Shown: one piece after another, positions 33,716 through 42,358 of the stretch
Numbering within the stretch: the first letter of the stretch is position 1
Layout of the letters: each line of letters opens with the position of its first letter
DNA from: Streptomyces sp. NRRL F-4489
GTDB taxonomy: Bacteria; Actinomycetota; Actinomycetes; Streptomycetales; Streptomycetaceae
Assembly: GCF_001509485.1 (NCBI RefSeq)
Contig: NZ_LLZI01000112.1
Coordinates: 162,956-226,955, forward strand
Length of the DNA stretch: 64,000 nt
Direction of reading: 5' to 3'
The notes under the pieces: model-generated
The model's database searches: none
Told to the model about the DNA's origin: nothing
Seen by the model: the letters and a program-made list of their open reading frames with translations, nothing else
Translations under genes and position numbers: made by a program

Positions 33716-34675
33716 CTACCGACGGCTGTCCTGCTGTTCGCCGATGGCGTGCACCTTGACGCGCATGAGGTGGCGGGCGACGCCTTCGGGCCCGACGTCG
33801 GTGCGGCCGTGCAGCAGGCGCCTGTTGTCCAGCAACAGGAGTTCGCCCGCCCGCAGGAGGAAGACCGTGGGCAGGTGCCGCGTTTCCAGCGCGCGTTCGA
33901 ACGCGCGGAGCGCGCTGACGTGCTCGTCGTCCAGGGCGTGCCCAGCCCGCGCTACGCCTGCGGTGACCCGCACCGGGCAGTACCGCACGGTGGCGCCCCC
34001 GCCGGACAGCGCAAGGATCCGGTGGGTCGTGATCGACGGCTCGCCGCTCCCGGACGCATGGGGAACAGCGAACGGATAGCAGGGGTCCCGCAGTGCCCGC
34101 AGGTGGCTGCGGTCGGCGATTTCGGCGGCGACATCCGCCGCGCTCACCAGAACGGTCTGCCCATCGCCCGCCGGACTCGGGCGGACGCAGAGCAGTCCGA
34201 GGTAGGCATGCGGACGCGCCAGCAAGGGGGAGTCGGTGTGGAACGGGTCCGGATCCCGGTAGGGCCGGGCTTCGCTGTCGACCACGTCGTGCACGAGGGA
34301 GTCCGGTTTCGGGCCGTTGTAGCTCGGATCGACCCTGCCGAGCGCGGCGGCGGTGATGACCAGCGCGGTGGTGTCGAGCGGGAAGCCCTCGACGACCACG
34401 GCCAGCGATGCGCGGAGAGCGGTGGCGGCCTCGTCCAGCAGCCGGTGCAGTTCGGGAATTTCTTCGCGGGCGCGGCGAAGAGCCGCCTGCTGGGTCCGCT
34501 CGCTCTTCAGCTCTTCCGACCGCCAGGTTGAACTGAAGTCGGCCAGTGCGACGGCGGTCGAATCCGTCATGGCGAGTCGAGGTGGCCATACCGCGTCAGG
34601 CATGGAAGCAGACTTTTCGATCACGAATCGCAGCCCATCGTGTCGTCCGTCATCTATATTCCCGGTGTCACTCAC
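33716..34675 (-). CDS. TauD/clavaminate synthase-like Fe(II)/2-oxoglutarate oxygenase
   Basis: A 319-residue oxygenase as called. The iron ligands are visible as HxD in DPFHTDSPLLARP and the distal His in LLLDNRRLLHGRTD, with the 2-oxoglutarate-binding Arg in ARHLMRVKV. It is likely to hydroxylate or desaturate an amino acid or sugar-linked intermediate. The start is uncertain: GTG 34675 lacks a ribosome site, and ATG codons about 75 and 105 bp downstream are possible. It resembles the second oxygenase at 37850, so the pathway may use two oxidations. Confidence 0.8.
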   Translation of the reverse strand: MSDTGNIDDGRHDGLRFVIEKSASMPDAVWPPRLAMTDSTAVALADFSSTWRSEELKSERTQQAALRRAREEIPELHRLLDEAATALRASLAVVVEGFPLDTTALVITAAALGRVDPSYNGPKPDSLVHDVVDSEARPYRDPDPFHTDSPLLARPHAYLGLLCVRPSPAGDGQTVLVSAADVAAEIADRSHLRALRDPCYPFAVPHASGSGEPSITTHRILALSGGGATVRYCPVRVTAGVARAGHALDDEHVSALRAFERALETRHLPTVFLLRAGELLLLDNRRLLHGRTDVGPEGVARHLMRVKVHAIGEQQDSRR

Positions 34676-34900
34676 ACAGCGTGAGCCGCACCTGGTGTAT
34701 TGATCACTGCATTATCCGCCAACAGCCCGGAGGACAGGAAGCGCTCCCCGGACCCATACGCCTCAAACCGCAAGAATCACGCCATGCTGATGGCCTATCA
34801 CGCACCGTATTGACCGTGCAGGGGAACTCGCCTAGCTTGCTTCAGGCCGTACCCAAATCGCAAACGATCATCGACGTAGCAGATACGGAGTGTCGCACGC
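34676..34900. other. divergent promoter region of the 32-41 kb cluster
   Basis: A 225-bp gap with clearly lower GC than its surroundings, separating the minus-strand oxygenase from the plus-strand radical SAM gene. It probably carries two divergent promoters; I see no confident -35/-10 pair and no known operator. Confidence 0.4.
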
Positions 34901-36370
34901 ATGGGGACCAGCACGGCACCGTTATATGACCGGAGGAAAGCGCTCCGCAGCCTCTCCGAGATCGATCCCGAATACCCGGTACCCAGGGTGTCCTCGCTGC
35001 TGTCCGACGAGCGTAACCACGAACTCCTCGGCTACCTGCAAGCCGAAGCATTCACTCATGTTTTCACGGGAGACGTGGAGAGCAGTCCGCAGCAGTTCTT
35101 CCGTGTTCTGGACCGCGAGCTGCGCGAGGCGCCGTCCTTTCACCTATGGGTGGATATTCCGCTCTGCCGGTACCGCTGCCATTTCTGCCAGTTCCCGATA
35201 CTCGTCACGAGCAGCCGGCCTCAGACGGCCGACGCGACCGCACGCCGGTGGGTGGACGCGAACATCCGGGAGGCCCGGGCCTGGGTGGAGGCGGTCCCGG
35301 CGCTGCGCACCACTCCGGTCGGCGAGTTCTGCCTGTTCGGCGGTACGCCGAGCGTCCTGCCCGCCCACGAGATCGAGCGGCTGGTGAGCTTCTACCGGGA
35401 GACGTTCGCCTTTGACGAGCGGACCTCGATGCGGGCGGAGGGAAGCCCGGACTCCCTCACCGAGGAGATCCTGGGGACGCTGCGCGATGCGCGATTCACC
35501 GCACTCTCCTACGGAATCCAGTCCCTGGACGACCGGCTGCTGAAGGTCGCCAACCGGCGGCACACCGGGGAACAGGCACTACAGGTGCGTTCGGCGGCGG
35601 GACGGCTGGGTTTCACCAGGGTCGACGGTGATCTCGTCTGGGGCCTGCCCGGCCAGACAGTCGCCGGTTTCCTCGACGACATCGATCGCCTGATCGAAGC
35701 TGATTTCAGCACCATTGTCGCGATCAAACTCCATCTGCAGTCCTTCCATGACGTGGAATCGGCCATCGGGCATGTGTCCCCGGCCCCGTGGGAGGACCCG
35801 CGCGTACGCGAGCGGCTGGCCCAGCGCGGATTCGCGTGGCCGTCGTTGGGACAGCAGTTGCAAATGCGGGAGGGGGCCGTCGACCGGCTCGCCGCTGCCG
35901 GCTACTACGAGCACCCCACCACCTACTTCCCCCAGCGCGACGTGGGACCGGAAGTGTGGCGCTCGTTGAACCTCGACCAGGACAAACAGGTCCCCCAGGT
36001 GGGTATCGGCCTGGGCGCCTACAGCTGGTGCGGGGAGGCGGAGGCGAATGCGGAGGTTGCTCCGGCGAAATATCTCAGCCTGGTCGAGAAGGGCGAGATC
36101 CCGTTGGAGAAGGTCACGTCGGTGAGCGCGGAACACCGCGAGGTGCGGGCGGTGCAGATGGCGCTGTCCACCTGTCAGCCACTGCTTGAGGAGGTTCATC
36201 GCTCCCGATTTCCCGGCAGCTCGCTGCTGTCCGGCAGGTGGGGTGCGGTATTCGACTCGCTCACCGACCGCGGGCTGGTGCGGATCGACCGGGGGGCCGG
36301 CAGCGTCGCCCTCACCGAAGCGGGAGCCACGCTGGTGGAGGCCCTCATCAATACTCAGCTGGGCCGGTGA
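34901..36370 (+). CDS. HemN-like radical SAM enzyme
   Basis: A 489-residue protein. The [4Fe-4S] ligands are in IPLCRYRCHFCQFPIL (CX3CX2C plus the HemN-type fourth region), followed by EFCLFGGTPSVLP and SYGIQSLDDRLLKVANRRHT, characteristic of the HemN/HemW class. A C-terminal winged-helix-like domain follows (about residues 400-489). Biosynthetic HemN-like enzymes perform methyl transfer, cyclopropanation or C-C bond chemistry. Codon 8 is TTA, implying bldA-dependent translation in a streptomycete. It stands first in a plus-strand series with a glycosyltransferase 7 bp downstream. True coproporphyrinogen dehydrogenase function is unlikely given the cluster context. Confidence 0.85.
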   Translation: MGTSTAPLYDRRKALRSLSEIDPEYPVPRVSSLLSDERNHELLGYLQAEAFTHVFTGDVESSPQQFFRVLDRELREAPSFHLWVDIPLCRYRCHFCQFPILVTSSRPQTADATARRWVDANIREARAWVEAVPALRTTPVGEFCLFGGTPSVLPAHEIERLVSFYRETFAFDERTSMRAEGSPDSLTEEILGTLRDARFTALSYGIQSLDDRLLKVANRRHTGEQALQVRSAAGRLGFTRVDGDLVWGLPGQTVAGFLDDIDRLIEADFSTIVAIKLHLQSFHDVESAIGHVSPAPWEDPRVRERLAQRGFAWPSLGQQLQMREGAVDRLAAAGYYEHPTTYFPQRDVGPEVWRSLNLDQDKQVPQVGIGLGAYSWCGEAEANAEVAPAKYLSLVEKGEIPLEKVTSVSAEHREVRAVQMALSTCQPLLEEVHRSRFPGSSLLSGRWGAVFDSLTDRGLVRIDRGAGSVALTEAGATLVEALINTQLGR

Positions 36371-36377
36371 CGCCGGG

Positions 36378-37790
36378 GTGCGCATAGGACTGGTCTGCGG
36401 GGACGGAGTGCCGGCCAGCGGCCTGCTGACGATCTTCCGCAACGTAGTCGGCCTCGGCGTCGACCTGCGCCTGCTCGAACTGCCCGTATCCGCTGATCTG
36501 GGCTACTCGTGGCGACCCGACAAGCCCGCCTTCTTCCCGTACGGGCCGGCGGAGCGGGAGGCGTCCGGGCTGTTGGAGCCGGCCGGGCAGGCCCCTCCCG
36601 CCCTCGGGGATCCCGACCGCATGGCGGCCGAGTGGACCTCCATCCGGATGTCGGTCGCGGAGGGTGCGGCTCTGGGCCCCGCCGAACGTGCCCGGCTGCA
36701 CGAGCGCATCGACCGCCTGGCCGGCCCTTACCGGGACTACTTCTCGGAATGGATGCGCCGGAACCGAGTCGACTGGACCATCGCGGTCAACATGACGCTC
36801 TCGGACGCCGCGCCCGTCACCAAGGCGCTCCACGCCGCGGCGCGCCACCGCCGTCACGAGAGCGGGGCCGGCGGCGTGCTCTTCTGGGACCACGATCTCT
36901 TCGGCAGCTGCGCGGACTACGAGGAAGGCGTGCGCAAGTATCCGGACCGTCCCAATGAGTTCACCCCGCTTCCCGAGGCCGGCCCGGGTGTGCGGTGGGC
37001 GGTGGTTTCCGAAGCGCTTGCGCAGGAGGCGGCGCGTTACCCGGTACCGGAGCGGCCGCGGGTGGTGCCCAACATCCTGCCCCGCGTGCCCACCGGAGCA
37101 CTGGAGCCGCGGCTCAAGGAATTTCTCGACGGCCTGGGCCTCGACCCGCGAAGGCCGATCCTGCTCAACCCGGTGCGGGTCTACCGGGTCAAGGGGGTGG
37201 AGCTCGCCCTCGAAGTGCTGGCAGCGGCCCGGTCGGCCAGCGCCGAGCGCGGACTTCCCGCCCCGTACCTGCTCGTGTTCGGCAGCCTGGCGGAGGATCC
37301 CTCCTACTCCGACGAGGTGCTGAGCACCGCACGGCGCCTGGACCTGCTGCCCGACGTGCGGTTCCTCGACGGTGTCCCGTTGCGCAGCGTCCGGGACAGC
37401 AGCGGCTCCTGGCGGTTGGACGAGATAGACCTCCTTCGGACCGCCGCGGCGAGCGGTGGTGGCGTCGTCTTCACTCCGAACACCGAGGACGTCGAGACGG
37501 TCGGCCTGGGGCCGGCGCTGGCCGCCGTCGCCGGGCTGCCCTGCGCGAGCACGGCCTACACCGCCTTCGAACCGACGTACGGAAAAGACTTCTTCGTCGT
37601 CCCGGTGGATCCCCGCCCCGCCGGAATCGGCCGGTCGGGCGTCGAGCTGGTGGCGGCGATGCGGGCGAACCGCGCCGGGGAGCCCCGCATGGCCGGCATG
37701 GTGCGGCGCAACCGGGAGATCGTCGACCGCCGGTTCCCGACCGGTCCGTGGGCCGAGCTGCTGACGGAGCTGGCGGAGGGCACCGGATAG
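36378..37790 (+). CDS. glycosyltransferase, GT4-like (paralogue 1)
   Basis: A 470-residue protein with a GT-B-like layout: N-terminal MRIGLVCGDGVPASGLL, an NMTLSDAAPVT strand-helix, FWDHDLFGS in the middle, and a C-terminal donor domain (ILLNPVRVYRVKGVELALEV, GGGVVFTPNTEDVETVGLGP) with the conserved acidic residues. It is clearly homologous along its length to the protein at 40221. Sugar donor and acceptor are unknown. GTG 36378 begins just after the radical SAM gene. Confidence 0.8.
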   Translation: MRIGLVCGDGVPASGLLTIFRNVVGLGVDLRLLELPVSADLGYSWRPDKPAFFPYGPAEREASGLLEPAGQAPPALGDPDRMAAEWTSIRMSVAEGAALGPAERARLHERIDRLAGPYRDYFSEWMRRNRVDWTIAVNMTLSDAAPVTKALHAAARHRRHESGAGGVLFWDHDLFGSCADYEEGVRKYPDRPNEFTPLPEAGPGVRWAVVSEALAQEAARYPVPERPRVVPNILPRVPTGALEPRLKEFLDGLGLDPRRPILLNPVRVYRVKGVELALEVLAAARSASAERGLPAPYLLVFGSLAEDPSYSDEVLSTARRLDLLPDVRFLDGVPLRSVRDSSGSWRLDEIDLLRTAAASGGGVVFTPNTEDVETVGLGPALAAVAGLPCASTAYTAFEPTYGKDFFVVPVDPRPAGIGRSGVELVAAMRANRAGEPRMAGMVRRNREIVDRRFPTGPWAELLTELAEGTG

Positions 37791-37849
37791 CCGGCCGTGC
37801 GGCACCGCCGCCTTGGTCAGACGGATCGAGACAGCAGAAGGGTACGCAC

Positions 37850-38839
37850 ATGCGTGAGTCCGCCCCAGTGCCCGACATCCAGGAGATCGTGCTCACCGCG
37901 CAGGAGACACGTCATGCGGACGACGTCATCCGCCGCCTCGTGAGCGAGTACGGCACGACGGACGACCTCGGCCTGCTGGCGGGGCTCGCCGAACACCGGG
38001 ACCGTCTCCCCGTACGGCTGACGGACGTACTGGCCGGTGTCCGGTCCCGGCTGGGCAGCGCGGTCACGGTGGTACGCCGACCCCGCCTGGACGAGAACGT
38101 CGGCCCGACGCCGTCGCACTGGAGACCGCGCGGACGCGCCGCCACAGCCGCCCACGACCTGTGGCTGGCGCTGGTGTCGATACAGGTCGGCGATCCGGTC
38201 TGCTGGCAGACGCTGCAGGACGGCAGGCTGTTCAACGACGTACTGCCGATCGAGGGCCAGGAACACGCGCAGACCGGCCACAGCAGCGTGAACACCCTCG
38301 ACTTCCACGTCGAGGACGCCTTCGACGACGACCGCTGTGACGTGCTGGCACTGCTCTGTCTGCGCAACCGGGATCTGACCGCGACGACCGTCGCCACCGC
38401 CGGCGCGCTCGCCGAGGTCAGCGCGGAGGACCACGAGCTGCTCCGCCGGCCTCGCTTCGCCCTCCTTCCCGACCCCGAACACCTGAAGGCGAGCGGATCC
38501 GTTGATCCGTCTCCCGTGTGGCGGCCGGTGCTCTTCGGCGGCTCGCGGCCGTATCTGAGGGTCGACCCGGCATACACCACCACCGCGCCGGGGGACGACG
38601 CGTCCGCGCGGGCGTTCTCCCGGCTGTGCCGCCGGCTGGAGGGAGCACTCGTGCCGGTCCGGCTGAGGCCCGGCGACCTGGTGCTCATCGACAACTACCG
38701 GGCAGTGCACGGCCGGGAACCGTTCACACCCCGCTATGACGGTACGGACCGCTGGCTGCGCAAGCTCACCCTCACCTTCGACCTTCAGCAGTCCAGTGGC
38801 CGCCGACGGGCCGGGAGCCGGGCCCTCGCGTTGTCATGA
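37850..38839 (+). CDS. VioC/AsnO-like Fe(II)/2-oxoglutarate amino-acid hydroxylase
   Basis: A 329-residue clavaminate synthase-like oxygenase. Iron ligands are HxE in NTLDFHVEDAF and the distal His in NYRAVHGREPF, with the 2-oxoglutarate Arg in DRWLRKLTLTFD. The HxE variant and the VHGR block are typical of VioC/AsnO-type enzymes that beta-hydroxylate free arginine, asparagine or related amino acids. ATG 37850 follows CAGAAGGG. Its stop overlaps the next gene. Confidence 0.85.
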   Translation: MRESAPVPDIQEIVLTAQETRHADDVIRRLVSEYGTTDDLGLLAGLAEHRDRLPVRLTDVLAGVRSRLGSAVTVVRRPRLDENVGPTPSHWRPRGRAATAAHDLWLALVSIQVGDPVCWQTLQDGRLFNDVLPIEGQEHAQTGHSSVNTLDFHVEDAFDDDRCDVLALLCLRNRDLTATTVATAGALAEVSAEDHELLRRPRFALLPDPEHLKASGSVDPSPVWRPVLFGGSRPYLRVDPAYTTTAPGDDASARAFSRLCRRLEGALVPVRLRPGDLVLIDNYRAVHGREPFTPRYDGTDRWLRKLTLTFDLQQSSGRRRAGSRALALS

Positions 38840-40023
38840 CGGCCGTGGTACGAGCGGACACCCGGCCGGCCTCACCACGGTTCCGGTTCGCCAGCCGCGG
38901 CCGGCAGAGCGGCAAACCGGTGGTACTGTCCGGGCGATCGCTGCTGTGCTGCTACCCCGGCGCCCGCGTGGGCGTGGTGGACGCCAACGGCGATCCCTCA
39001 CTTGTCAGTCAGCGCTTCGGCCCGGGGAACGTCGACGTCGTATCCCCGGCGATGATCCAGTGGGACGAGACAGGGGCCAACGCGATGCTTGGCGAGACGA
39101 CCGCACTCGATATGTCTTCCCTTACCGAATCGGTGGAGCGCCACCTCGGCAGCCGCCCCAGGGCCGAGCTGTGGCGCTGGGCGCATCTGTCCACGGTCCT
39201 CGGCCTGGAACTGGCGGACCGGCGCCGAGTGGTGGTCAAGATCCGTCCGTTCGCCGACCGGTTGACCGGCTGCTTCCGAACCCACCGGCTGATGTGGCTG
39301 GCAGGGCTGCCGTGTGCTGAACCGCTGGGCGAGCCGGTCCGCGTCGGCAGCCTGATCGTGACGATGGAAACGCTGGTGGACGACGGCGCGGCACTCGACG
39401 TCGCGCCCCGTACTTCGGCCCGGTCGGCCGCCGAACTGGCCCGGTTCGTGTCGGTCGCACCCGCTGTGGACGAGGTCGGCGAGCTTGGCCCGCCTCCGCC
39501 GTGGGTGTGGTGGAATCACGACCAGGACGGTGTCTGGCCGCTTCCCGACGATCAGCCGGAGGACCTCAACCAGCACCCGGGGCCGGACTGGCTGGACGAC
39601 GCGGCAACCCGGGTACGGGAACGGCTGAACGAGCACGGCCTCGGCGCCCCTGTCATCGGCCACTGCGACTGGGAAGCGCAGAACGTGACGTGGAAGGGCG
39701 GCGCACTGCACGCCGTGCACGACTGGGACAGCATCGTGGCGCTGCCGGAAATCGTCATCGCCGGTGCGGCCGCCGCGGTGCACGCCGTCCTGGGCGGCCG
39801 TCCCGGCGAGGCGACGATTCCGCACACGGCTCAGTTCATCGATGCCTACCAGGCGGCCAGGGCACTGCCCTGGACCGCTGCCGACCGCGAGGCCGCGTGG
39901 GCCGCCGGCACCTGGGTGCACTGCTTCAACGCCAAGAAGGCGACGCTGCGTTCCGACGGCGGCCCCGTCGTCGCAAGGCTCGCCGGTGGGATCGAGGAGC
40001 GGTTGCGTCTCGCAGGCGCTTAA
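38836..40023 (+). CDS. APH-type phosphotransferase/kinase
   Basis: A 395-residue protein. The C-terminal two-thirds is an aminoglycoside-phosphotransferase fold with the catalytic loop VIGHCDWEAQNVTWKGG and metal-binding AVHDWDSIVAL. The first ~110 residues are an unrecognised extension before the ATP-binding lobe (RRVVVKIRPFADR). ATG overlaps the hydroxylase stop. It may phosphorylate a pathway intermediate or the product for self-protection. Confidence 0.8.
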   Translation: MTAVVRADTRPASPRFRFASRGRQSGKPVVLSGRSLLCCYPGARVGVVDANGDPSLVSQRFGPGNVDVVSPAMIQWDETGANAMLGETTALDMSSLTESVERHLGSRPRAELWRWAHLSTVLGLELADRRRVVVKIRPFADRLTGCFRTHRLMWLAGLPCAEPLGEPVRVGSLIVTMETLVDDGAALDVAPRTSARSAAELARFVSVAPAVDEVGELGPPPPWVWWNHDQDGVWPLPDDQPEDLNQHPGPDWLDDAATRVRERLNEHGLGAPVIGHCDWEAQNVTWKGGALHAVHDWDSIVALPEIVIAGAAAAVHAVLGGRPGEATIPHTAQFIDAYQAARALPWTAADREAAWAAGTWVHCFNAKKATLRSDGGPVVARLAGGIEERLRLAGA

Positions 40024-40220
40024 GACCGTGTCCTGTGTGGTGAAGCGGACGAGTCGCTCAACACCATCACGCGTTCACGCATTCCCTGTCGCCAACTGGA
40101 CGCGCGGTGGACTTGGCGCTCGCGGAGAGGAGTGACCAGGAAGCTGGATCTGTCCCATTGATAGCAGCACCGCACAAAGGCATGAATCTGCACGAAGGTG
40201 ACACCGGAGAGGAATGAAGG

Positions 40221-41615
40221 ATGCGCATAGGGGTCGTATGCGGCGATGGGCTACCCGTGTCCGGATTGCTTACCAGTCTGCGGTACGCGCTCGATCTCGG
40301 TGTACGGCTGGACGTGGTCGAGTTACCAGTGATCACGGATCTGGGGTATTCGTGGCGGTTCGACAAGGGGTTTTCTCCGGATGGTCGGGGTGAGCCGTAT
40401 CCGGACTGGATGATCCCCGCCTGTATGGAGCTGCCGGGCGATCCTGATGAGTGGGGGCGGGATTTGCTGGCCGTCCGTGACCGGGTGGCCGGCTTCGATG
40501 AACTCAGCGCCCCGGAACGCGAAATACTCCGGGAGGAGATCGACCGGCTGGCGGCTCCGTACGAGCGGCATTTCCGCGCCATGCTGGCGGATGTCGATGT
40601 GGTGATCGCGATGAACATGACGCTCACCGATGCGGTGCCGGTGACACTGGCGTTGCTGCGGGTGCTGGACGAGATGTTCGCCGATGGGCAGCGCCCCGGG
40701 CGGGTCGTGTGGTGGGACCATGACCTGCTCAAGGACTACGCGCGGACCACGGACGGGAAACGCCTCTACCCGGTCTTTCCGAATGAGCTGACCCCATTGC
40801 CGGGGGCAAACGCCTATACCTACTGGGCAACGCTGACACCGGCCCAAGTCGCCGAAGCGACCGATTATCCGACCGATGCGGTGCCGATCCTCCTCCCCCC
40901 GATGGTGCCGCTGTCGATACCGGACGGGGACCTGGGAGCACATCAGCTGGAGTTCCTGGCAGAGCACGGCGTCAAGGAGGACCAGCCGGTGCTGGTCGTC
41001 CCGAAGCGCGTGGTGCCCGAAAAGGGCGTCGCGCTGGCGTTGCGCCTGCACGCCGCGACGATCGCGGAGGCGCGGAGACGTGGAGACCCCCTCCCGGTAC
41101 TGGTCGTGTTCGGCAGCCTCGCCGAGGAACGGGAGCACGCGCAGGACATGCTTGACCTGGCGGACCGCCTCGGACTGGATGGCCTGGTGATCTGGGCCGA
41201 TGGCGTGCCGCTCAGCACCTATCGCGACGCGCTGGGGGTGCATCTGGATGAGATCGACCTGCTGCACATCGCGCGGAAAAGGTGGGGTGGGGTGGTCTAC
41301 ACACCGAACGTCCCCGGTGTCGAGGCCGCGAGCATGCCTCCGGCGTTCGCCGCCGTGGCGGGATTGCCGTGTGCGGTAAGCCCGTTCAAGGTTTTCGAGT
41401 CCGTCTATCCGGGGTACGCAGCGGTGATGGTCGGCGCGTCGGCCGGCGAACTTGAGCGTGCAGCCGGTGAACTTCTCGACATGCTGGCGGCTGTGCGAAG
41501 TGCTGACCCCGTCATTCAGCAGAAACTCACAAAAAACCGCGACATCGCTTTGCGAACCTTCGGGGAAGACCACTGGCGCGCATTCTGGCACGAACTGGCC
41601 GCAGCCTTTCGGTAA
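40221..41615 (+). CDS. glycosyltransferase, GT4-like (paralogue 2)
   Basis: A 464-residue protein homologous to the product at 36378: MRIGVVCGDGLPVSGLLT, ITDLGYSWRFDKG, AMNMTLTDAVPVT, WWDHDLL and PNVPGVEAASMPPAFAAVAG occur at equivalent positions. Codon 35 is TTA (40323-40325), consistent with bldA control. It is separated from the kinase by 197 bp and has GAGAGGAA before its ATG, so it may have its own promoter. Two related glycosyltransferases suggest two sequential sugar additions or a duplicated donor specificity. Confidence 0.8.
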   Translation: MRIGVVCGDGLPVSGLLTSLRYALDLGVRLDVVELPVITDLGYSWRFDKGFSPDGRGEPYPDWMIPACMELPGDPDEWGRDLLAVRDRVAGFDELSAPEREILREEIDRLAAPYERHFRAMLADVDVVIAMNMTLTDAVPVTLALLRVLDEMFADGQRPGRVVWWDHDLLKDYARTTDGKRLYPVFPNELTPLPGANAYTYWATLTPAQVAEATDYPTDAVPILLPPMVPLSIPDGDLGAHQLEFLAEHGVKEDQPVLVVPKRVVPEKGVALALRLHAATIAEARRRGDPLPVLVVFGSLAEEREHAQDMLDLADRLGLDGLVIWADGVPLSTYRDALGVHLDEIDLLHIARKRWGGVVYTPNVPGVEAASMPPAFAAVAGLPCAVSPFKVFESVYPGYAAVMVGASAGELERAAGELLDMLAAVRSADPVIQQKLTKNRDIALRTFGEDHWRAFWHELAAAFR

Positions 41616-41696
41616 CCCGGCCTCGGCTGCGAGAGCGAAGGCCGCGGCCCTGGACCTCTGGTTGTTCACCCACATCCCTAGGCGGTGTCCGGCGGA

Positions 41697-42230
41697 TCAG
41701 GGACGGACCGGGACCCGGCGGGCCGGGGGTGTGCCATCGGCGGGTACGTCAAGGCTGGTGACGAGGGCCTCTCCGGTGTCGGCGAACTCCCAGCGGGTTG
41801 CGATTGCCCCGGCCGCTGCGGGCCATTCGGCACGAACGACGGGGCGGCTCAACAGGCTCTCGAACCAGTCGGCGCACCGTAGGGCAAGCTCGCCGGCCGT
41901 GCCGGAGGTCTGGAAGAAGCCGTGCTTATGTGACTCATGGAGGTTGAAGAGCTGGTCGGAGACTTTCCCTGCCCGTACGTGCGTGCCGTAGAAGTGCACG
42001 GCCCATTCGCCGAGTACCAGTGGGCGTTCCTCATCGAGGAGGGAGACCCAGACGAGGAGCGACGAGTCGTCCTCGGGCCGTGAGACGTTGCTGGGAGCCC
42101 ATGACACCCGCCAGATGGCGGCCCGAGCCCGCAATGCGGCGAGGAAGGCGAGTTCGGCCTCGTCGAAGTCCCAGGGCTCCTCGTCGTACTCCTCCGGGTC
42201 CTCAACCTCGAACCAGGTGTTGTCGTCCAC
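41697..42230 (-). CDS. hypothetical acidic protein
   Basis: A 177-residue protein, strongly acidic at the N-terminus (EVEDPEEYDEEPWDFDEAEL), with no domain I recognise. The body has regular strand-like stretches (SLLVWVSLLDEERPLVLGEW, AVHFYGTHV). Such single-domain acidic proteins in streptomycetes are sometimes immunity-like, but nothing nearby supports that. GTG start with a weak ribosome site. Confidence 0.55.
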   Translation of the reverse strand: MDDNTWFEVEDPEEYDEEPWDFDEAELAFLAALRARAAIWRVSWAPSNVSRPEDDSSLLVWVSLLDEERPLVLGEWAVHFYGTHVRAGKVSDQLFNLHESHKHGFFQTSGTAGELALRCADWFESLLSRPVVRAEWPAAAGAIATRWEFADTGEALVTSLDVPADGTPPARRVPVRP

Positions 42231-42358
42231 GGAGAGACTCTAAACCGAGGGTGTCCCGGGAATCAGGGGCGAAGCCATCATCGGATCGCCGCGGTCGTGA
42301 CGGCGGATCGCCGCGGCCAGAAATCCGAGAGGCACATGACCCGCCGGGCACCCGAGCC

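Noticed and set aside
32453..41615. Haem biosynthesis gene cluster because of the HemN-like protein
   Set aside because: Flanking genes are glycosyltransferases, oxygenases and a kinase; no other haem gene is present.
41680..41705. Sequence GGTGTCCGGCGGATCAG resembling an insertion-sequence end
   Set aside because: No second end, target duplication or transposase is present, so I do not call a mobile element. A similar vague resemblance at about 40024-40050 was also dropped.
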